Below are positions 1 to 8,147 of a stretch of DNA of 31,705 bases, piece after piece (the stretch's first letter is position 1; each line of letters starts with the position of its first letter). Both the position numbers and the translations under genes were made by a program. This DNA comes from a virus. The notes beneath the pieces were generated by a model, which saw only the letters and a list, made by a program, of their open reading frames with translations, had not been told where the DNA came from and searched no databases. Where the stretch lies: positions 1 to 31,705 of the IMG/VR virus record IMGVR_UViG_3300034007_000012. One strand, written 5' to 3'.

Positions 1-815
1 AGGGCCGGCTCCCGCTCCACCCAGGCCAGCGCCGCCTGGGGCAAGAACCACCCTTGTTCACGGCGGAAGCCCCCGGACCCGGGCGCCATCTCGGTGAGCA
101 CGGCCCGCTCGGCCCGCTGTGGGTCGTGCACGATCCACATGGGGCGGCGCCGACCGAACAGAGTAACAATGTGGTACTCGGCCGTGGGGATTTCCGCCGA
201 GCTCATGAGCTTGATGAGCAGCGTCCCGTGCCGGCGCTGCGCGATCGCCGAAGCGCCGACCCAGAGCGCGTCCGTCACGCCGGCCCGGTACGCCAGCTCG
301 TACTCGCCGTCGGAGTAGGGGAGGTCGGCGTACTCGCTAAGCTGCCAGCTGGTGCCGAGGTACAGGCCGCGGATCTCGGGCACGTACCCCGTGGCCGCGC
401 CGGCGTACACCTGCAGGCGCCAGATCCGGCCGGTGGTGCCGGAGAAGCGGCACAGCCACGCGCCCTCCGTCGTGACGGCGCCGGTCTCCGCGTCGACGTC
501 GGCCGGGCCCGCGCCGGCGGCGGGGATCACCAGGTCGAGCACGGAAGCGCCGTCGCAGGTGAGGACGATGCGCTTTCCCCCGAGCGTGTGCCCGCGGTCG
601 ATCGCCACCATGTCGGCCGCTCGCAGCGCCACGCAGTCCACCTCGATCCACCCATCGCCTGACGTCCCCGCGCGCCAGGAGTTGAGCTCGCCGCGGCGCC
701 CGGTGCCCACGCGCCAGGCCTCCCGGCCCGGGGCAGCACTGCTAGCCGTGATCTCGTGCGCGGGGAACTGGGTCCGCGAGTAGAAGGACTCGCCGAAGAG
801 GATGGGGGTTCTCAC
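1..815 (-). CDS. distal tail protein (partial, cut by left edge)
   Basis: An open frame of 271 codons enters from a GTG at 815 and runs off the left edge without a stop. The GTG overlaps the tape-measure stop as GTGA, so the two are translationally coupled. The N-terminus (residues about 1-110) reads like a discoidin/galactose-binding beta-sandwich: an 'ASS' segment, 'GWIEVDC' and 'DMVAIDRGHTLGGKRI', as often seen in phage tail-tip proteins. The gene directly after a tape measure in long-tailed phages usually encodes the distal tail protein that joins tube to tip, which fits this position. The role is inferred from fold impression and synteny; a host-recognition or decoration protein is the alternative. 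Confidence 0.75.
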   Translation of the reverse strand, partial: MRTPILFGESFYSRTQFPAHEITASSAAPGREAWRVGTGRRGELNSWRAGTSGDGWIEVDCVALRAADMVAIDRGHTLGGKRIVLTCDGASVLDLVIPAAGAGPADVDAETGAVTTEGAWLCRFSGTTGRIWRLQVYAGAATGYVPEIRGLYLGTSWQLSEYADLPYSDGEYELAYRAGVTDALWVGASAIAQRRHGTLLIKLMSSAEIPTAEYHIVTLFGRRRPMWIVHDPQRAERAVLTEMAPGSGGFRREQGWFLPQAALAWVEREPA

Positions 816-3800
816 GGGGTGGTCCTCACCAGGCGGTACCCCTGCGGGATCCTCACCACGGCGTCTCGCCTGCTGAGCCGCTCCAGCGCGTACCCGGTCT
901 CGGCGAGGACCTCACCCGTCTCGGTCACGAACTGGAGCTTGACGACATCGGGGCCGTCCTTCCGCTTGGTCTGATCGAGCGCCCGCTGCGAGTACTCCTC
1001 CACGCGGACCGGCTGAGTCTCCCGGCGCTCCCGCCGCGCGAACAGACTGCCGATGATGCCCCCCAGCACACCGATGCCGGCGCCCAGGAGCGGATTGCTC
1101 TGCGCCAGCGCGGCCTGGGCCATGTTGGCGAACCCGGTAATCACCACCTGCTCCATCTGCGCCGTGCCGGAGATCGCCGCCTGCACCATGCTGCCGAAGG
1201 CGTTCACCGCCACCACCCCTGCCTGCTCCAGGTCCCGGGAGCCGCGGCCGACGTCGCGCGCGAGCGTCTCCCACGTGTTGCCGCTGGCCTGGAGGATCGC
1301 CTCCACCGCGTCCCGGTCTGAGCCCCGGAGCTCTTTGGGATCGATCCGGTGGGCCACGAGCCCGGCGTGCTGGCGGAGGCCGTGCTGCTGATCGAGCGCC
1401 TGCTGCCGGTCCCTGGGGAGGCCCGTCGGATCGAGCTTCGCGATTCCCTGGTTCTGCTGGATGATCCGTGCGGGTACCGTGAACTCGTCGGGCACGAGGA
1501 ACGGTCCCAGCTCGCGCCGGCGGAGCGTCGACAGGTTGCCGCTCAGCGTGGCCACGTCTGCGGTGAGATCGCGCACCTCGCCGCGGAGCTGGAACACGCG
1601 CTCGTTCGCGTCCCTCCACCGGTCCGTCCCCCGGGGCAGCCCCCGAAGCGCCTCCTCGGCGAGTGCCAGGTCCGCGGTCAGCTTCCGCAGCTGCTCACTC
1701 GACTGGTTCCGCATCGCGGCGAGCTCGCGGACCAGCTCGCCGTCGAGCACCGTCTCCAGACGCGCGAACCCGTCCCGGAACCCGAGGGTCTGCACCGGCG
1801 CATCCCGTCGGCGCCGCCCGGTCGAGTCGTCCTCCAGGTCGATCGTGGGGCGCTTGGGCCCCGCCACCGCCACCGTGATCCCGGGAAGAGTGTTCCGGTT
1901 GGCGCGCTCCTCCTGAAGTCTCTGGGCTAGATCCTTCCAGGCGCGATACTCCGTGCGGAGCCCTTCAGCCTCGGTGCGCAGCTGCATGTACAGCGAATGG
2001 CCCGGGGCCCCCTCATTCCCGGCCCCCTGGTCGAAGAGTCGCTGGGCAGATCGCCGTTTCTCCTCGAACTCCGCATACTTCAGCCGCATCTGCTGATCGG
2101 CCTTCTCCGCGCTCACCACCACCGTGGCGGCGCCCATCTTCGGTACGCTGGCCTTGATCCTCTCCACCGCGTCCACCACCTCCTCCGCCGCCTCGGTGGC
2201 GTTGTCGGCCATCTCCGCGAAGAGCGCCGACATGGCAGCCAGACCGACGAGGAGCACGCCCCCCGTCGCCACGATGCCCCCAAGCCCGGCCGCCGCCCCC
2301 GCGAACCCTGCACCCCGACCGACAGCCGCCGCGGCGCCGCTGGCCGCTGTACCGACCCCGCCGATCGCGCCCGCCGCCCGCGTGGCCAGCGCCGCGGTCC
2401 CGCCCAGCGCGTTGCCCGCATTCAGCAGCAGTACGGCGGCGCGCAGCTCCACCACCATGGAGATGACGCCACCCAGACCAGCGATCATCGGGCCGGTGAT
2501 CACCACCAGGCCGGTGATCCCCATCACCGTCGCCTGGAGCGGCTCGGGCAGCTCGCCGAACGCCTCCACCATGTCACCCACGAGCACGATCACCGGCCGC
2601 GCCGCGTCCAGCAGCGTGACTAGGGCCGGGGCGACCTCGGCGCCGAGCTGCACCCCGAGCACCGCGAGCTCCGCCAGCGACTGCTTGATCTTGAAGCCGT
2701 CCGTCTGCGAGACGCGGGCGAAGGCCGCGTCCAGGATCCCGGTGGAGTTGGCGACGTTCTGAGCGATCTGGGCGAACTGCTCGCCCTGCAGCCCGGCGGT
2801 GCCCAGGACGCCGACGAGTCCCTCCACGTTGGGGATCACGCGCGCGAGGGCCGCCGTGTTTCCGTCCAAGGTGTTGATCAGGTCGAGCAGGCTCTGGGTC
2901 AGCCCCCTCTCCCGGATCTGCTCGCGCAGCTTAGCGGTGGAGAGATTGACCTTGCCGAGCACCGTCTCGACTTCCTTCGTCGGGTTGAGCAGCGTCTGGA
3001 GGTAGCTGCGCAGGGCCGTGACGGAGATCGAGGCGTCGCCGTTGACGCGGGTGAAGGCGGCGACGAACGCCCCCACCTCCTCGAACGACACGCCCATCGA
3101 GGCCGCAACCGGCAGAACCTGCCCCATCGACCCGGCGAGCTGGGAGACTTCGAAGTTCCCTTCCACTGCCGTGGCCAGCATGATCTCCGTCGCACGCGCC
3201 GCGTTCAGGTTCTCTTTCCCGTATGCCTGAACCGCAGCCGTGCTGGTGCGTGCGACCGTTCCCGTGTCCCCCAGGCCGATCGCCGAAGCCTTCGCCGCGG
3301 CATCGAGCACGTCCAGCGCCTCCGCCCCCCGCTCTCCGGCCGAGGTCACCACCAGGAGCCCCGCAGCCAGGTCCCCAGGGACCGCTGCGAGATCAGGGGC
3401 CATCCCCAGCAACTCGCTGCGCCACTGCTGCACCAACTCGACCGGGACGCCGGCGAGGGTCTCCATCTGCGTCATGGCCGTGTCGTAGTCGACGGCCATC
3501 TTCGTGGCCGCGGTGCCCACGGCGGCGATCGGCAGCGACACCTTCGTCGAGAGGTCGTTCCCGACGCGCTCCATGCGGTCCGCCACCCGCCCGAGCCGGT
3601 CGCCGAGGTCCTCCACGTCCTCGCCGGCTGCGCGCGCCTGGCGCGCGGCGGACCGCATGCCGTCGCCGGCGCCTTCGGCAGCCGCGCCGAGGGAGACGAA
3701 CCGGCCGCTCGCGTCGCGGAGTCGCCCCGTCGCCTCGGGGATCTCCTGGACGGCGGCGGCGCCCTCGTGCGCGGCGGTGCTGAGCTCGCCGATTTCGCGT

Positions 3801-4156
3801 GCGGCGGTCCCCGCTGCCTCTCGGCCGAGCTCGCGCACCGTCTCGCCCGCCTCCGCTGCCTGGCGCTCCAGCTGCGCGAGCTGCGCGGTGGGCACGGACG
3901 CAACGGCCGAGGTGAGGCTTCCCCCAGCGGCGACGGCCACGCCGCGCAGGTCCTGGAGCTCGCCGACGAGCCCCGAAACCTGGCGGGTGGCCGCCTCCAG
4001 CGCCGACGGATCGAACCCGCCGAGCGCGTCCCCAGCATCGCCCACGGCGCGGAGCTCCTGGGCACCGGCGCGCACCTCCTCGAACGCGCGCACGGCATCC
4101 GGAGCCCCGCGGGTCCTGATCTGTAGCTCGATCTCGTTGTGGGACGTCGCGCCCAT
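812..4156 (-). CDS. tail tape measure protein
   Basis: This 1114-residue protein is by far the longest in the window, as expected for a tape measure, which sets tail length and is ejected ahead of the DNA. The N-terminal 200 residues are Ala/Glu/Arg-rich helix with coiled-coil character. Residues about 215-480 match the PhageMin_Tail type of core ('KMAVDYDTAMTQMETLAGV', later 'SMGVSFEEVGAFVAAFTRV'). Hydrophobic segments lie near residues 540-660 and again close to the C-terminus ('GAGIGVLGGIIGSLFA'), as expected for membrane insertion during DNA entry. It begins with ATG at 4156, four bases after the end of the frameshifted chaperone frame, and its stop overlaps the next gene. The assignment is firm from length, domain and position. 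Confidence 0.95.
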   Translation of the reverse strand: MGATSHNEIELQIRTRGAPDAVRAFEEVRAGAQELRAVGDAGDALGGFDPSALEAATRQVSGLVGELQDLRGVAVAAGGSLTSAVASVPTAQLAQLERQAAEAGETVRELGREAAGTAAREIGELSTAAHEGAAAVQEIPEATGRLRDASGRFVSLGAAAEGAGDGMRSAARQARAAGEDVEDLGDRLGRVADRMERVGNDLSTKVSLPIAAVGTAATKMAVDYDTAMTQMETLAGVPVELVQQWRSELLGMAPDLAAVPGDLAAGLLVVTSAGERGAEALDVLDAAAKASAIGLGDTGTVARTSTAAVQAYGKENLNAARATEIMLATAVEGNFEVSQLAGSMGQVLPVAASMGVSFEEVGAFVAAFTRVNGDASISVTALRSYLQTLLNPTKEVETVLGKVNLSTAKLREQIRERGLTQSLLDLINTLDGNTAALARVIPNVEGLVGVLGTAGLQGEQFAQIAQNVANSTGILDAAFARVSQTDGFKIKQSLAELAVLGVQLGAEVAPALVTLLDAARPVIVLVGDMVEAFGELPEPLQATVMGITGLVVITGPMIAGLGGVISMVVELRAAVLLLNAGNALGGTAALATRAAGAIGGVGTAASGAAAAVGRGAGFAGAAAGLGGIVATGGVLLVGLAAMSALFAEMADNATEAAEEVVDAVERIKASVPKMGAATVVVSAEKADQQMRLKYAEFEEKRRSAQRLFDQGAGNEGAPGHSLYMQLRTEAEGLRTEYRAWKDLAQRLQEERANRNTLPGITVAVAGPKRPTIDLEDDSTGRRRRDAPVQTLGFRDGFARLETVLDGELVRELAAMRNQSSEQLRKLTADLALAEEALRGLPRGTDRWRDANERVFQLRGEVRDLTADVATLSGNLSTLRRRELGPFLVPDEFTVPARIIQQNQGIAKLDPTGLPRDRQQALDQQHGLRQHAGLVAHRIDPKELRGSDRDAVEAILQASGNTWETLARDVGRGSRDLEQAGVVAVNAFGSMVQAAISGTAQMEQVVITGFANMAQAALAQSNPLLGAGIGVLGGIIGSLFARRERRETQPVRVEEYSQRALDQTKRKDGPDVVKLQFVTETGEVLAETGYALERLSRRDAVVRIPQGYRLVRTTP

Positions 4157-4159
4157 CGA

Positions 4160-4731
4160 TCAGGTCTCCAGGTGGAGCGCGCGCTCCGCCTCCAGGGAGT
4201 TCTTCAGCAAGATCATCGACTCCTCCCATGCGGGATCCAGCTGATCCAGAGGGAGGCCGAGATCCTGGGGCGTCTTCCCCCAGATCTCCAGGAACGTGAA
4301 GCTGCGCACCAGACGGCGCAGGCGCGGGCTCAGCCCGGCGAGGGCGTCTCCTCCGTGAAAGAGGACGGCGCCTGCGCTGCGGAGTTTCCCCGTTCCGTCT
4401 CCGACAGCCCCATTGAGAAGCGGATCAGCCGCGCGATCGCCACCGCCCGCCAGGGCTGCGGGATCCGGCGCACGTGCTCGGGGTTAGTGGGATCTAACGC
4501 CCCTCCCTCGGCCAGCTGGACGCCCTCCGCCCGGCGGAACCGGTCCTCGAACAGGCCGGGAACTCGGGAGCCGCGGAACACGAGGCGCGCGTCATCGCCC
4601 TCGCCCTGGAGGTCGGCCGTCTCGTTGATCACCAGGTACTGCTCGTCGGTGAGCGGCTCCATGTAGAGCGTGACCTTTCCACCCGAGATCTCCACGGGCA
4701 GCTCGGTGGGGCGCCTCGGCAGTTCGACCAT
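4160..4731 (-). CDS. tail assembly chaperone, -1 frameshift form (GT-like)
   Basis: If ribosomes shift -1 at 4390-4384, the reading frame continues to a TGA at 4160-4162, giving about 190 residues. The added tail is good protein sequence: 'FTFLEIWGKTPQDLGLPLDQ', then 'DPAWEESMILLKNSLEAERA'. A short helix, a 'W-K-TP--L' segment and an acidic helix are typical of T-domains that bind the tape measure. This tail has no good start of its own, and its stop lies three bases before the tape-measure ATG. The zero-frame alternatives over 4157-4330 are Gly/Pro-rich and not protein-like. Frameshifting is inferred from the heptamer, the open -1 frame and gene order. Confidence 0.8.
4330..4731 (-). CDS. 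tail assembly chaperone, short form (G-like)
   Basis: The zero-frame product has 133 residues. It is acidic, with an N-terminal beta-rich part ('PVEISGGKVTLYMEPLTDEQY') and a helical part ('AIARLIRFSMGLSETE'). Its place between the tail tube and tape measure genes is that of the lambda G / HK97 gp13 chaperones, which coat the tape measure during tube assembly. The last 18 codons lie after a GGGAAAC heptamer, where a fraction of ribosomes should shift to the -1 frame and make the longer form. The start is ATG at 4731, with a GAGGAG about ten bases upstream. Family assignment rests on synteny and the frameshift, not on recognised sequence motifs. Confidence 0.8.
   Translation of the reverse strand: MVELPRRPTELPVEISGGKVTLYMEPLTDEQYLVINETADLQGEGDDARLVFRGSRVPGLFEDRFRRAEGVQLAEGGALDPTNPEHVRRIPQPWRAVAIARLIRFSMGLSETERGNSAAQAPSSFTEETPSPG
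4384..4390 (-). promoter_or_regulatory. programmed -1 ribosomal frameshift site GGGAAAC
   Basis: Read on the minus strand, the zero-frame codons are CGG GGA AAC TCC, so the heptamer fits the X XXY YYZ rule (G GGA AAC slipping to GGG AAA). Lambda G/T uses the near-identical GGGAAAG. A Shine-Dalgarno-like GGAG lies about eleven bases upstream. Downstream, TCCTC-TTTCACG-GAGGA can pair, flanked by GGCG/CGCC, and may act as a stimulatory hairpin. Confidence 0.8.
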
Positions 4732-4788
4732 GTGATTCGTGCTCCTCTCATGTGGAGCGGGGCGGCACCGGCCGCCCCGCGGGATGGA

Positions 4789-5760
4789 TCAGTCGAAGGT
4801 GAGCGTGACGGCGGGGTCGGGGTCGGCGTGGTGCATCGCCAGCTGGATCCCCAGCATCGCGTGCCCGCTCTGGTCCTCCGGCGGGACCTTCAGGATCCGC
4901 GCGGCCGGCCCGGCGATGGTGAGCCGGTTGTACTGCGACCCGCCGATGGCGTGCTCCCATGCGAACAGGGTCCCCGCGGCGTGGATCGCCCACGGGTTCC
5001 AGACCGCCTTGGTCGGGCTGTCGATCTGGACCTTCGCGGTGGGGTCGTACCCCATGATGTCGTAGCCCGCGTGACCGCCCGGCGTCCCGCCGCGCGGCTT
5101 GGCGGGGAGCTCCGTGTTGAACTCCAGCGTGAAGCTGCCGGACGGCGCGCCGTAGGTGCCGAGCGTGACCACCTGGTCGGACACCGGGGGCTTCACGTTG
5201 CGGCCCGCGTAGACGATCGCCGGCAGCGCCACGTCGGTGGGGTCCTCCAGGAGCAGCCCCATCACCTCGAACCGGGCGATGCAGATGCGTGCCGGAATCG
5301 AGGTGAGGGAAACGAGGCGTCCGCGGCAGCCGACCACCTTGAACAGCGACCCCGCGCTGTAGGCGTAGAGGGTCGCCGACTCGTGGGCCTCGTCGATCGG
5401 CACGTAGGTGATCGACTCCGACGTCGCCGTCGCGTCGACCGTCGCCTGGAAGCCGGCGATCCGGAGTAGGACGTCCATCTCCGGACGGGTGGCCGCGGCG
5501 TAGGCGGCGCCGGCCCCCTTCACCCCCACGGTGAGGGTGAGCTTGGCGAAGCGGCCGCTGGGCTGCGCCGAGGCATGGCGACCCATCCGGGCGCCGGCGA
5601 CGTCCTTGCGTTCGTTCTGCTCCAGGTGGTCGACGTCGATGTTCGACCAGATGTGCTCCTCCAGCTGGATCCCGTTGGTGCCGGGGACCGGCAACGAGTC
5701 GGTGCCGTATTCCGTCTCGATCTTGGCCAGCAGCCCGGTCAGGCGGACGCGCTTCGACAT
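4789..5760 (-). CDS. major tail tube protein
   Basis: The product has 323 residues. It opens with 'MSKRVRLTGLLAKIETEYGT', a start typical of siphophage tube subunits, which describe the protein's first strand and 'a-ET-yGTd' segment. The remainder is beta-rich, with repeated Gly/Ser/Thr strands and a C-terminal 'PAVTLTFD'. The gene sits directly before the G/GT chaperone and tape measure, the usual tube-chaperone-ruler order. No sheath gene accompanies it, so the tail should be non-contractile. The ATG at 5760 follows GAGGAG, and the gap to the upstream 81-residue gene is three bases. The assignment is from sequence style plus context; a fused Ig-like C-terminal domain is possible given the length. 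Confidence 0.85.
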   Translation of the reverse strand: MSKRVRLTGLLAKIETEYGTDSLPVPGTNGIQLEEHIWSNIDVDHLEQNERKDVAGARMGRHASAQPSGRFAKLTLTVGVKGAGAAYAAATRPEMDVLLRIAGFQATVDATATSESITYVPIDEAHESATLYAYSAGSLFKVVGCRGRLVSLTSIPARICIARFEVMGLLLEDPTDVALPAIVYAGRNVKPPVSDQVVTLGTYGAPSGSFTLEFNTELPAKPRGGTPGGHAGYDIMGYDPTAKVQIDSPTKAVWNPWAIHAAGTLFAWEHAIGGSQYNRLTIAGPAARILKVPPEDQSGHAMLGIQLAMHHADPDPAVTLTFD

Positions 5761-5763
5761 GCC

Positions 5764-6009
5764 TTACTCCTCGGCGGGGGACTCGGCCGTGCGCGCCCGG
5801 CGCGGCCTCGGGGCGGAGCTGGTCTCCGCGGGAGCAGCGCCGTCCTCCAGCTCGGAGCCGGGCGTGCGACAGGTGTGGCCGACGAAGGCGGCCGTGTCGG
5901 GAGCGGTAGCCTCGCACGCGAGGCACACCAGCTCGGTGGCGCCCCCCGAAGGGCGGGTGGCGAAGCGCCGGCCCGGCCTCCCCAGGGTACCTTCCGCCTG
6001 CAGCGTCAT
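5764..6009 (-). CDS. small zinc-finger-like protein in tail operon
   Basis: This 81-residue protein carries 'LVCLACEAT' followed by 'FVGHTCRT', a C-x2-C ... H-x-C arrangement that probably binds zinc. The C-terminal 35 residues are acidic and low in complexity, with an Arg-Pro-Arg-rich patch. The ATG at 6009 was chosen because GAGGAGG stands five bases upstream; the frame is open further up but overlaps the preceding gene. It lies between the tail terminator-like gene and the tail tube. I do not recognise a family; small genes at this place can be tube-assembly helpers. Confidence 0.7.
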   Translation of the reverse strand: MTLQAEGTLGRPGRRFATRPSGGATELVCLACEATAPDTAAFVGHTCRTPGSELEDGAAPAETSSAPRPRRARTAESPAEE

Positions 6010-6019
6010 GCGGTCCTCC

Positions 6020-6463
6020 TCAGAGATCCTGGAAGTAGAAGTCCAGGGTGAGCTCCAGCTCACCCACGTGGCAGAGAACGCCGCCGAACGTGCGGGGCTC
6101 GATCGAGACGAGCTTGAGTGCCCCCTGCACCGAGCCGTGCACCAGGTCCGGCTCGTCGCGGAAGAGGCGGATCGCGGCGTCCACCTGCTCCTGAATCGCG
6201 AAGTCGCTCTCCTCCGCGTCGTTGATCCCGAGAAGCTTGTGGAGGACGTAGGTCTCCGCCCACCGGGTGCTCCGCTCCGGCGTCTGCCCGGGCCCGCGGC
6301 GGGTGACCTGCCACCCGTTCACGCGCTGGGACTCGGGATCGCGGAACAGGGCGATGTACCTGCCCCAGTCGCTGACCAGGCGAAGCCGGGCGTAGACGAA
6401 GCCTGCCCCCGCCAGGGTGGCCAGCTTCCCGGCGATCTCCTCCACGCGCTCGTGGTAGCTCAC
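6020..6463 (-). CDS. tail terminator-like protein (Mu gp37 role)
   Basis: A 147-residue alpha/beta protein starting with GTG at 6463, one base after the upstream stop. It begins 'SYHERVEEIAGKLATLAGAG' and ends with alternating strands ('GGVLCHVGELELTLDFYFQD'), the helix-then-strands plan of tail terminator and gpU-like proteins that cap the finished tail tube. The position between the HK97-gp10-like gene and the tube gene is where terminators usually lie. The call is mostly from position, size and fold impression. A minor neck protein is the alternative. Confidence 0.6.
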   Translation of the reverse strand: MSYHERVEEIAGKLATLAGAGFVYARLRLVSDWGRYIALFRDPESQRVNGWQVTRRGPGQTPERSTRWAETYVLHKLLGINDAEESDFAIQEQVDAAIRLFRDEPDLVHGSVQGALKLVSIEPRTFGGVLCHVGELELTLDFYFQDL

Positions 6464-6464
6464 G

Positions 6465-6983
6465 TCAGCGCCCCAGCTTCATGGTGATCTGCACGCCCGC
6501 CTTGTCGAAGATGCGCTGAAGGGTCGACACGTTCTGCTCCACGGCCTCCTCGAACATCCGGACCGGAGCGGTGCCCTTTTCACCGATCGAGCGGGCGATC
6601 ACGAACGCGAGGCGCTTCGACTCCTGGACGGAGAGCGGCCGCACATCGCCCGTGGCGTCCGTGTGACGGAGCTTCCTGCGCACCCAGAGCTCCAGCGCCT
6701 GCGGCGGCGGCATGGGCTGCCCCGGCCGGCGCCCGTCGTTGACCACGCGCACGTGGGCGATCGGCGACCCCAGCCGGCCGATCACGTCTCCCAGCGCCAC
6801 GCGCTCGACCGGGAGATCGGCGGCGATCGAGCCTCGCGCCACCTCCGTCACGCCGATCGGCGTGCGCGTCTTGACCTCCCGCTCCAAGAAGAGCAGCGCC
6901 TCGGTGACCGCAGCCTCCAGCGCCGGCGGGATGACGCCGCCGGGCTCCGGGAGACCCGGGCCCGCGACGGTGAGGGTGATCAC
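6465..6983 (-). CDS. HK97 gp10-like neck / tail completion protein
   Basis: The product has 172 residues. It has an N-terminal helix with 'LEREVKTRTPIGVTEVARGS', the 'L...vk..TP.~TG.L..S' signature of the HK97 gp10-like family, then 'GSPIAHVRVVNDGRRPGQPM', a strand and loop also typical of that family, and a helical C-terminal half. These proteins act at the head-tail joint, stopping or completing the connector. The GTG start at 6983 overlaps the upstream stop as GTGA. The family call is from visible motifs and the gene order connector, gp10-like, terminator, tube. Confidence 0.75.
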   Translation of the reverse strand: MITLTVAGPGLPEPGGVIPPALEAAVTEALLFLEREVKTRTPIGVTEVARGSIAADLPVERVALGDVIGRLGSPIAHVRVVNDGRRPGQPMPPPQALELWVRRKLRHTDATGDVRPLSVQESKRLAFVIARSIGEKGTAPVRMFEEAVEQNVSTLQRIFDKAGVQITMKLGR

Positions 6984-7636
6984 CGCTGGCGGTGCGTCAG
7001 GAGGAAGACGTCCTCGCCGTAGCTCACCTCGCCGCCGGCCGCCTGCACCTCGCCTTCCTCCAGGCTGCGGAAGGGCTCCGGTACCAGGCTCATGAAGCGC
7101 TTGGCGCGGTGCGCGTACTCGGCCCCCTTGCTCTTGTGGTCCACCGAGTCGGCGCCGATGGTCGAGTCGCCCTGGTTGGTGTAGTGCGAGGAGAGCTGCT
7201 CGCAGGCCAGGGAGGAGGCGATCAGGACCACGATGTCGTGGTCCGCGCTCGGGACGCTGGTGCTCGCCTCGGCGATGCTGTGCTCGCCGGTGACCGTCAG
7301 GCGAACCGTTTCGCCGACGGCCGGCGTGGAGCTCCGGAAGCGGAGCGCCGTTCCCTCCGGGGCGTCGTACAGCGTCCAGTCGAGCGAGTCCACCAGGACC
7401 GGCTCCCGCTGGCCAGCGGGGTACTCCACCTGCGCCACCGCCGCCGCGCCGGCGGGGAGGGCGTAGTCGAACCCGCCGTCGCCGGCGACATCCGCCACCC
7501 ATCGCCGCGGCCGCGCCCGGCCGTACCGCCTCACGGCCTCCTCCAGCACCTGGTCGTAGTCGCCGGGGGCGGCGAGCACGCCGGCGCCGTCGCGCACGTT
7601 CCGGATGACTCGGGGTCGGAGGAGTGAGAGGCTCAC
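6980..7636 (-). CDS. head-tail connector / adaptor-like protein
   Basis: The protein has 218 residues and begins with a GTG at 7636 that overlaps the upstream stop. It contains an early helix ('YDQVLEEAVRRYGRARPRRW'), a beta-rich middle ('LRFRSSTPAVGETVRLTVTG'), and a C-terminal helix pair ending in 'DSVDHKSKGAEYAHRAKRF'. This order (short helix, strands with 'P--GE', then a helix with 'SKG-EY---A') recurs in phage head-closure and adaptor proteins next to HK97-gp10-like genes. Position after the capsid and before the neck protein agrees. The call rests on pattern recognition without a named family. Confidence 0.65.
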   Translation of the reverse strand: MSLSLLRPRVIRNVRDGAGVLAAPGDYDQVLEEAVRRYGRARPRRWVADVAGDGGFDYALPAGAAAVAQVEYPAGQREPVLVDSLDWTLYDAPEGTALRFRSSTPAVGETVRLTVTGEHSIAEASTSVPSADHDIVVLIASSLACEQLSSHYTNQGDSTIGADSVDHKSKGAEYAHRAKRFMSLVPEPFRSLEEGEVQAAGGEVSYGEDVFLLTHRQR

Positions 7637-7848
7637 GGGCGGGCCACGTGCTCGGGCCAGTGCCAGGAGAAGTCCGCGTGCGACTCGGAGTGGGGTACCC
7701 TGACGGCCACGCGGCATCCGATCTCGGTGAACGCCGTGAGGTCGACGAAGTTCATCGGGCCCTTGTAGGTCGCGCGGACGATGGCCGGAAACGCCGCACC
7801 GGTCTCGTCCACGTAGTGGACCACCCGGCCCATCAAAGGCTGCTGCAC
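7633..7848 (-). CDS. small phage protein with C-terminal HWPEH segment
   Basis: A 71-residue protein with the C-terminal motif 'HADFSWHWPEHVARP'. Similar 'TWHWPE' endings occur in many small phage proteins of unknown role. The GTG at 7848 has a GGAG eight bases upstream; an internal ATG five codons later is an alternative start. It is beta-rich ('RVVHYVDETGAAFPAIVRA') and may be an SH3-like fold. It is coupled to the connector gene by a GTGA overlap. It is the first gene after the structured RNA segment, so its translation could depend on how that RNA is processed. Function unknown. Confidence 0.65.
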   Translation of the reverse strand: MQQPLMGRVVHYVDETGAAFPAIVRATYKGPMNFVDLTAFTEIGCRVAVRVPHSESHADFSWHWPEHVARP

Positions 7849-8004
7849 AATGCTCGCTCCACAAAGAGGGAAAGAAGCGGAGGTGGGCCTACTCGGCTGT
7901 CTCCCGGACGTCGGCCGGTGAAGTTGCGCGCTCCCGAGGGCGAGCCCAGCGGGACCAGACGTTGAAGACGGCTTAGCCGGAGCCTCGCCTTTGGGCACCA
8001 CCAG

Positions 8005-8081
8005 TTGCGAGAGCCGGAGTCGAACCGGACGCACCGGGGCCATGATTCCCGGGGCCCCACCACAAGGAGCACCCTCTCGCA
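8005..8081 (-). tRNA. tRNA-like element, apparent CAU anticodon
   Basis: The ends pair perfectly (TGCGAGA with TCTCGCA) and are followed by an unpaired A. The T-loop is TTCGACT with four stem pairs, matching the TTCRANY consensus. The D-arm GCTCCTTGTGGTGGGGC closely follows the usual GCTCAGTTGGTAGAGC form, including the GG pair. The anticodon loop can be read ATCATGG, with U33 before CAT. Odd points are a four-base linker instead of two before the D-stem, one mismatch each at the base of the anticodon and T stems, and no encoded CCA. It could be a Met/Ile-type phage tRNA, a decayed one, or a tRNA mimic. Confidence 0.5.
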
Positions 8082-8117
8082 GACGTCGTCTTACATCGGG
8101 GATTCCGGAAACGAGGA

Positions 8118-8147
8118 GGACCGCCGCCCGCGAACGGGCGACGGTCC
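8118..8147 (-). terminator. strong hairpin with TTCG loop, possible terminator or processing site
   Basis: On the minus strand GGACCGTCGCCCG pairs with CGGGCGGCGGTCC around a TTCG tetraloop, 13 pairs with one G-U. It is followed by pyrimidine-rich TCCTCCTCGTTTCC but no true U-run. It lies between the exported-protein stop and the tRNA-like element, so it could end the capsid message or guide RNase processing of the tRNA-like RNA. Confidence 0.45.
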
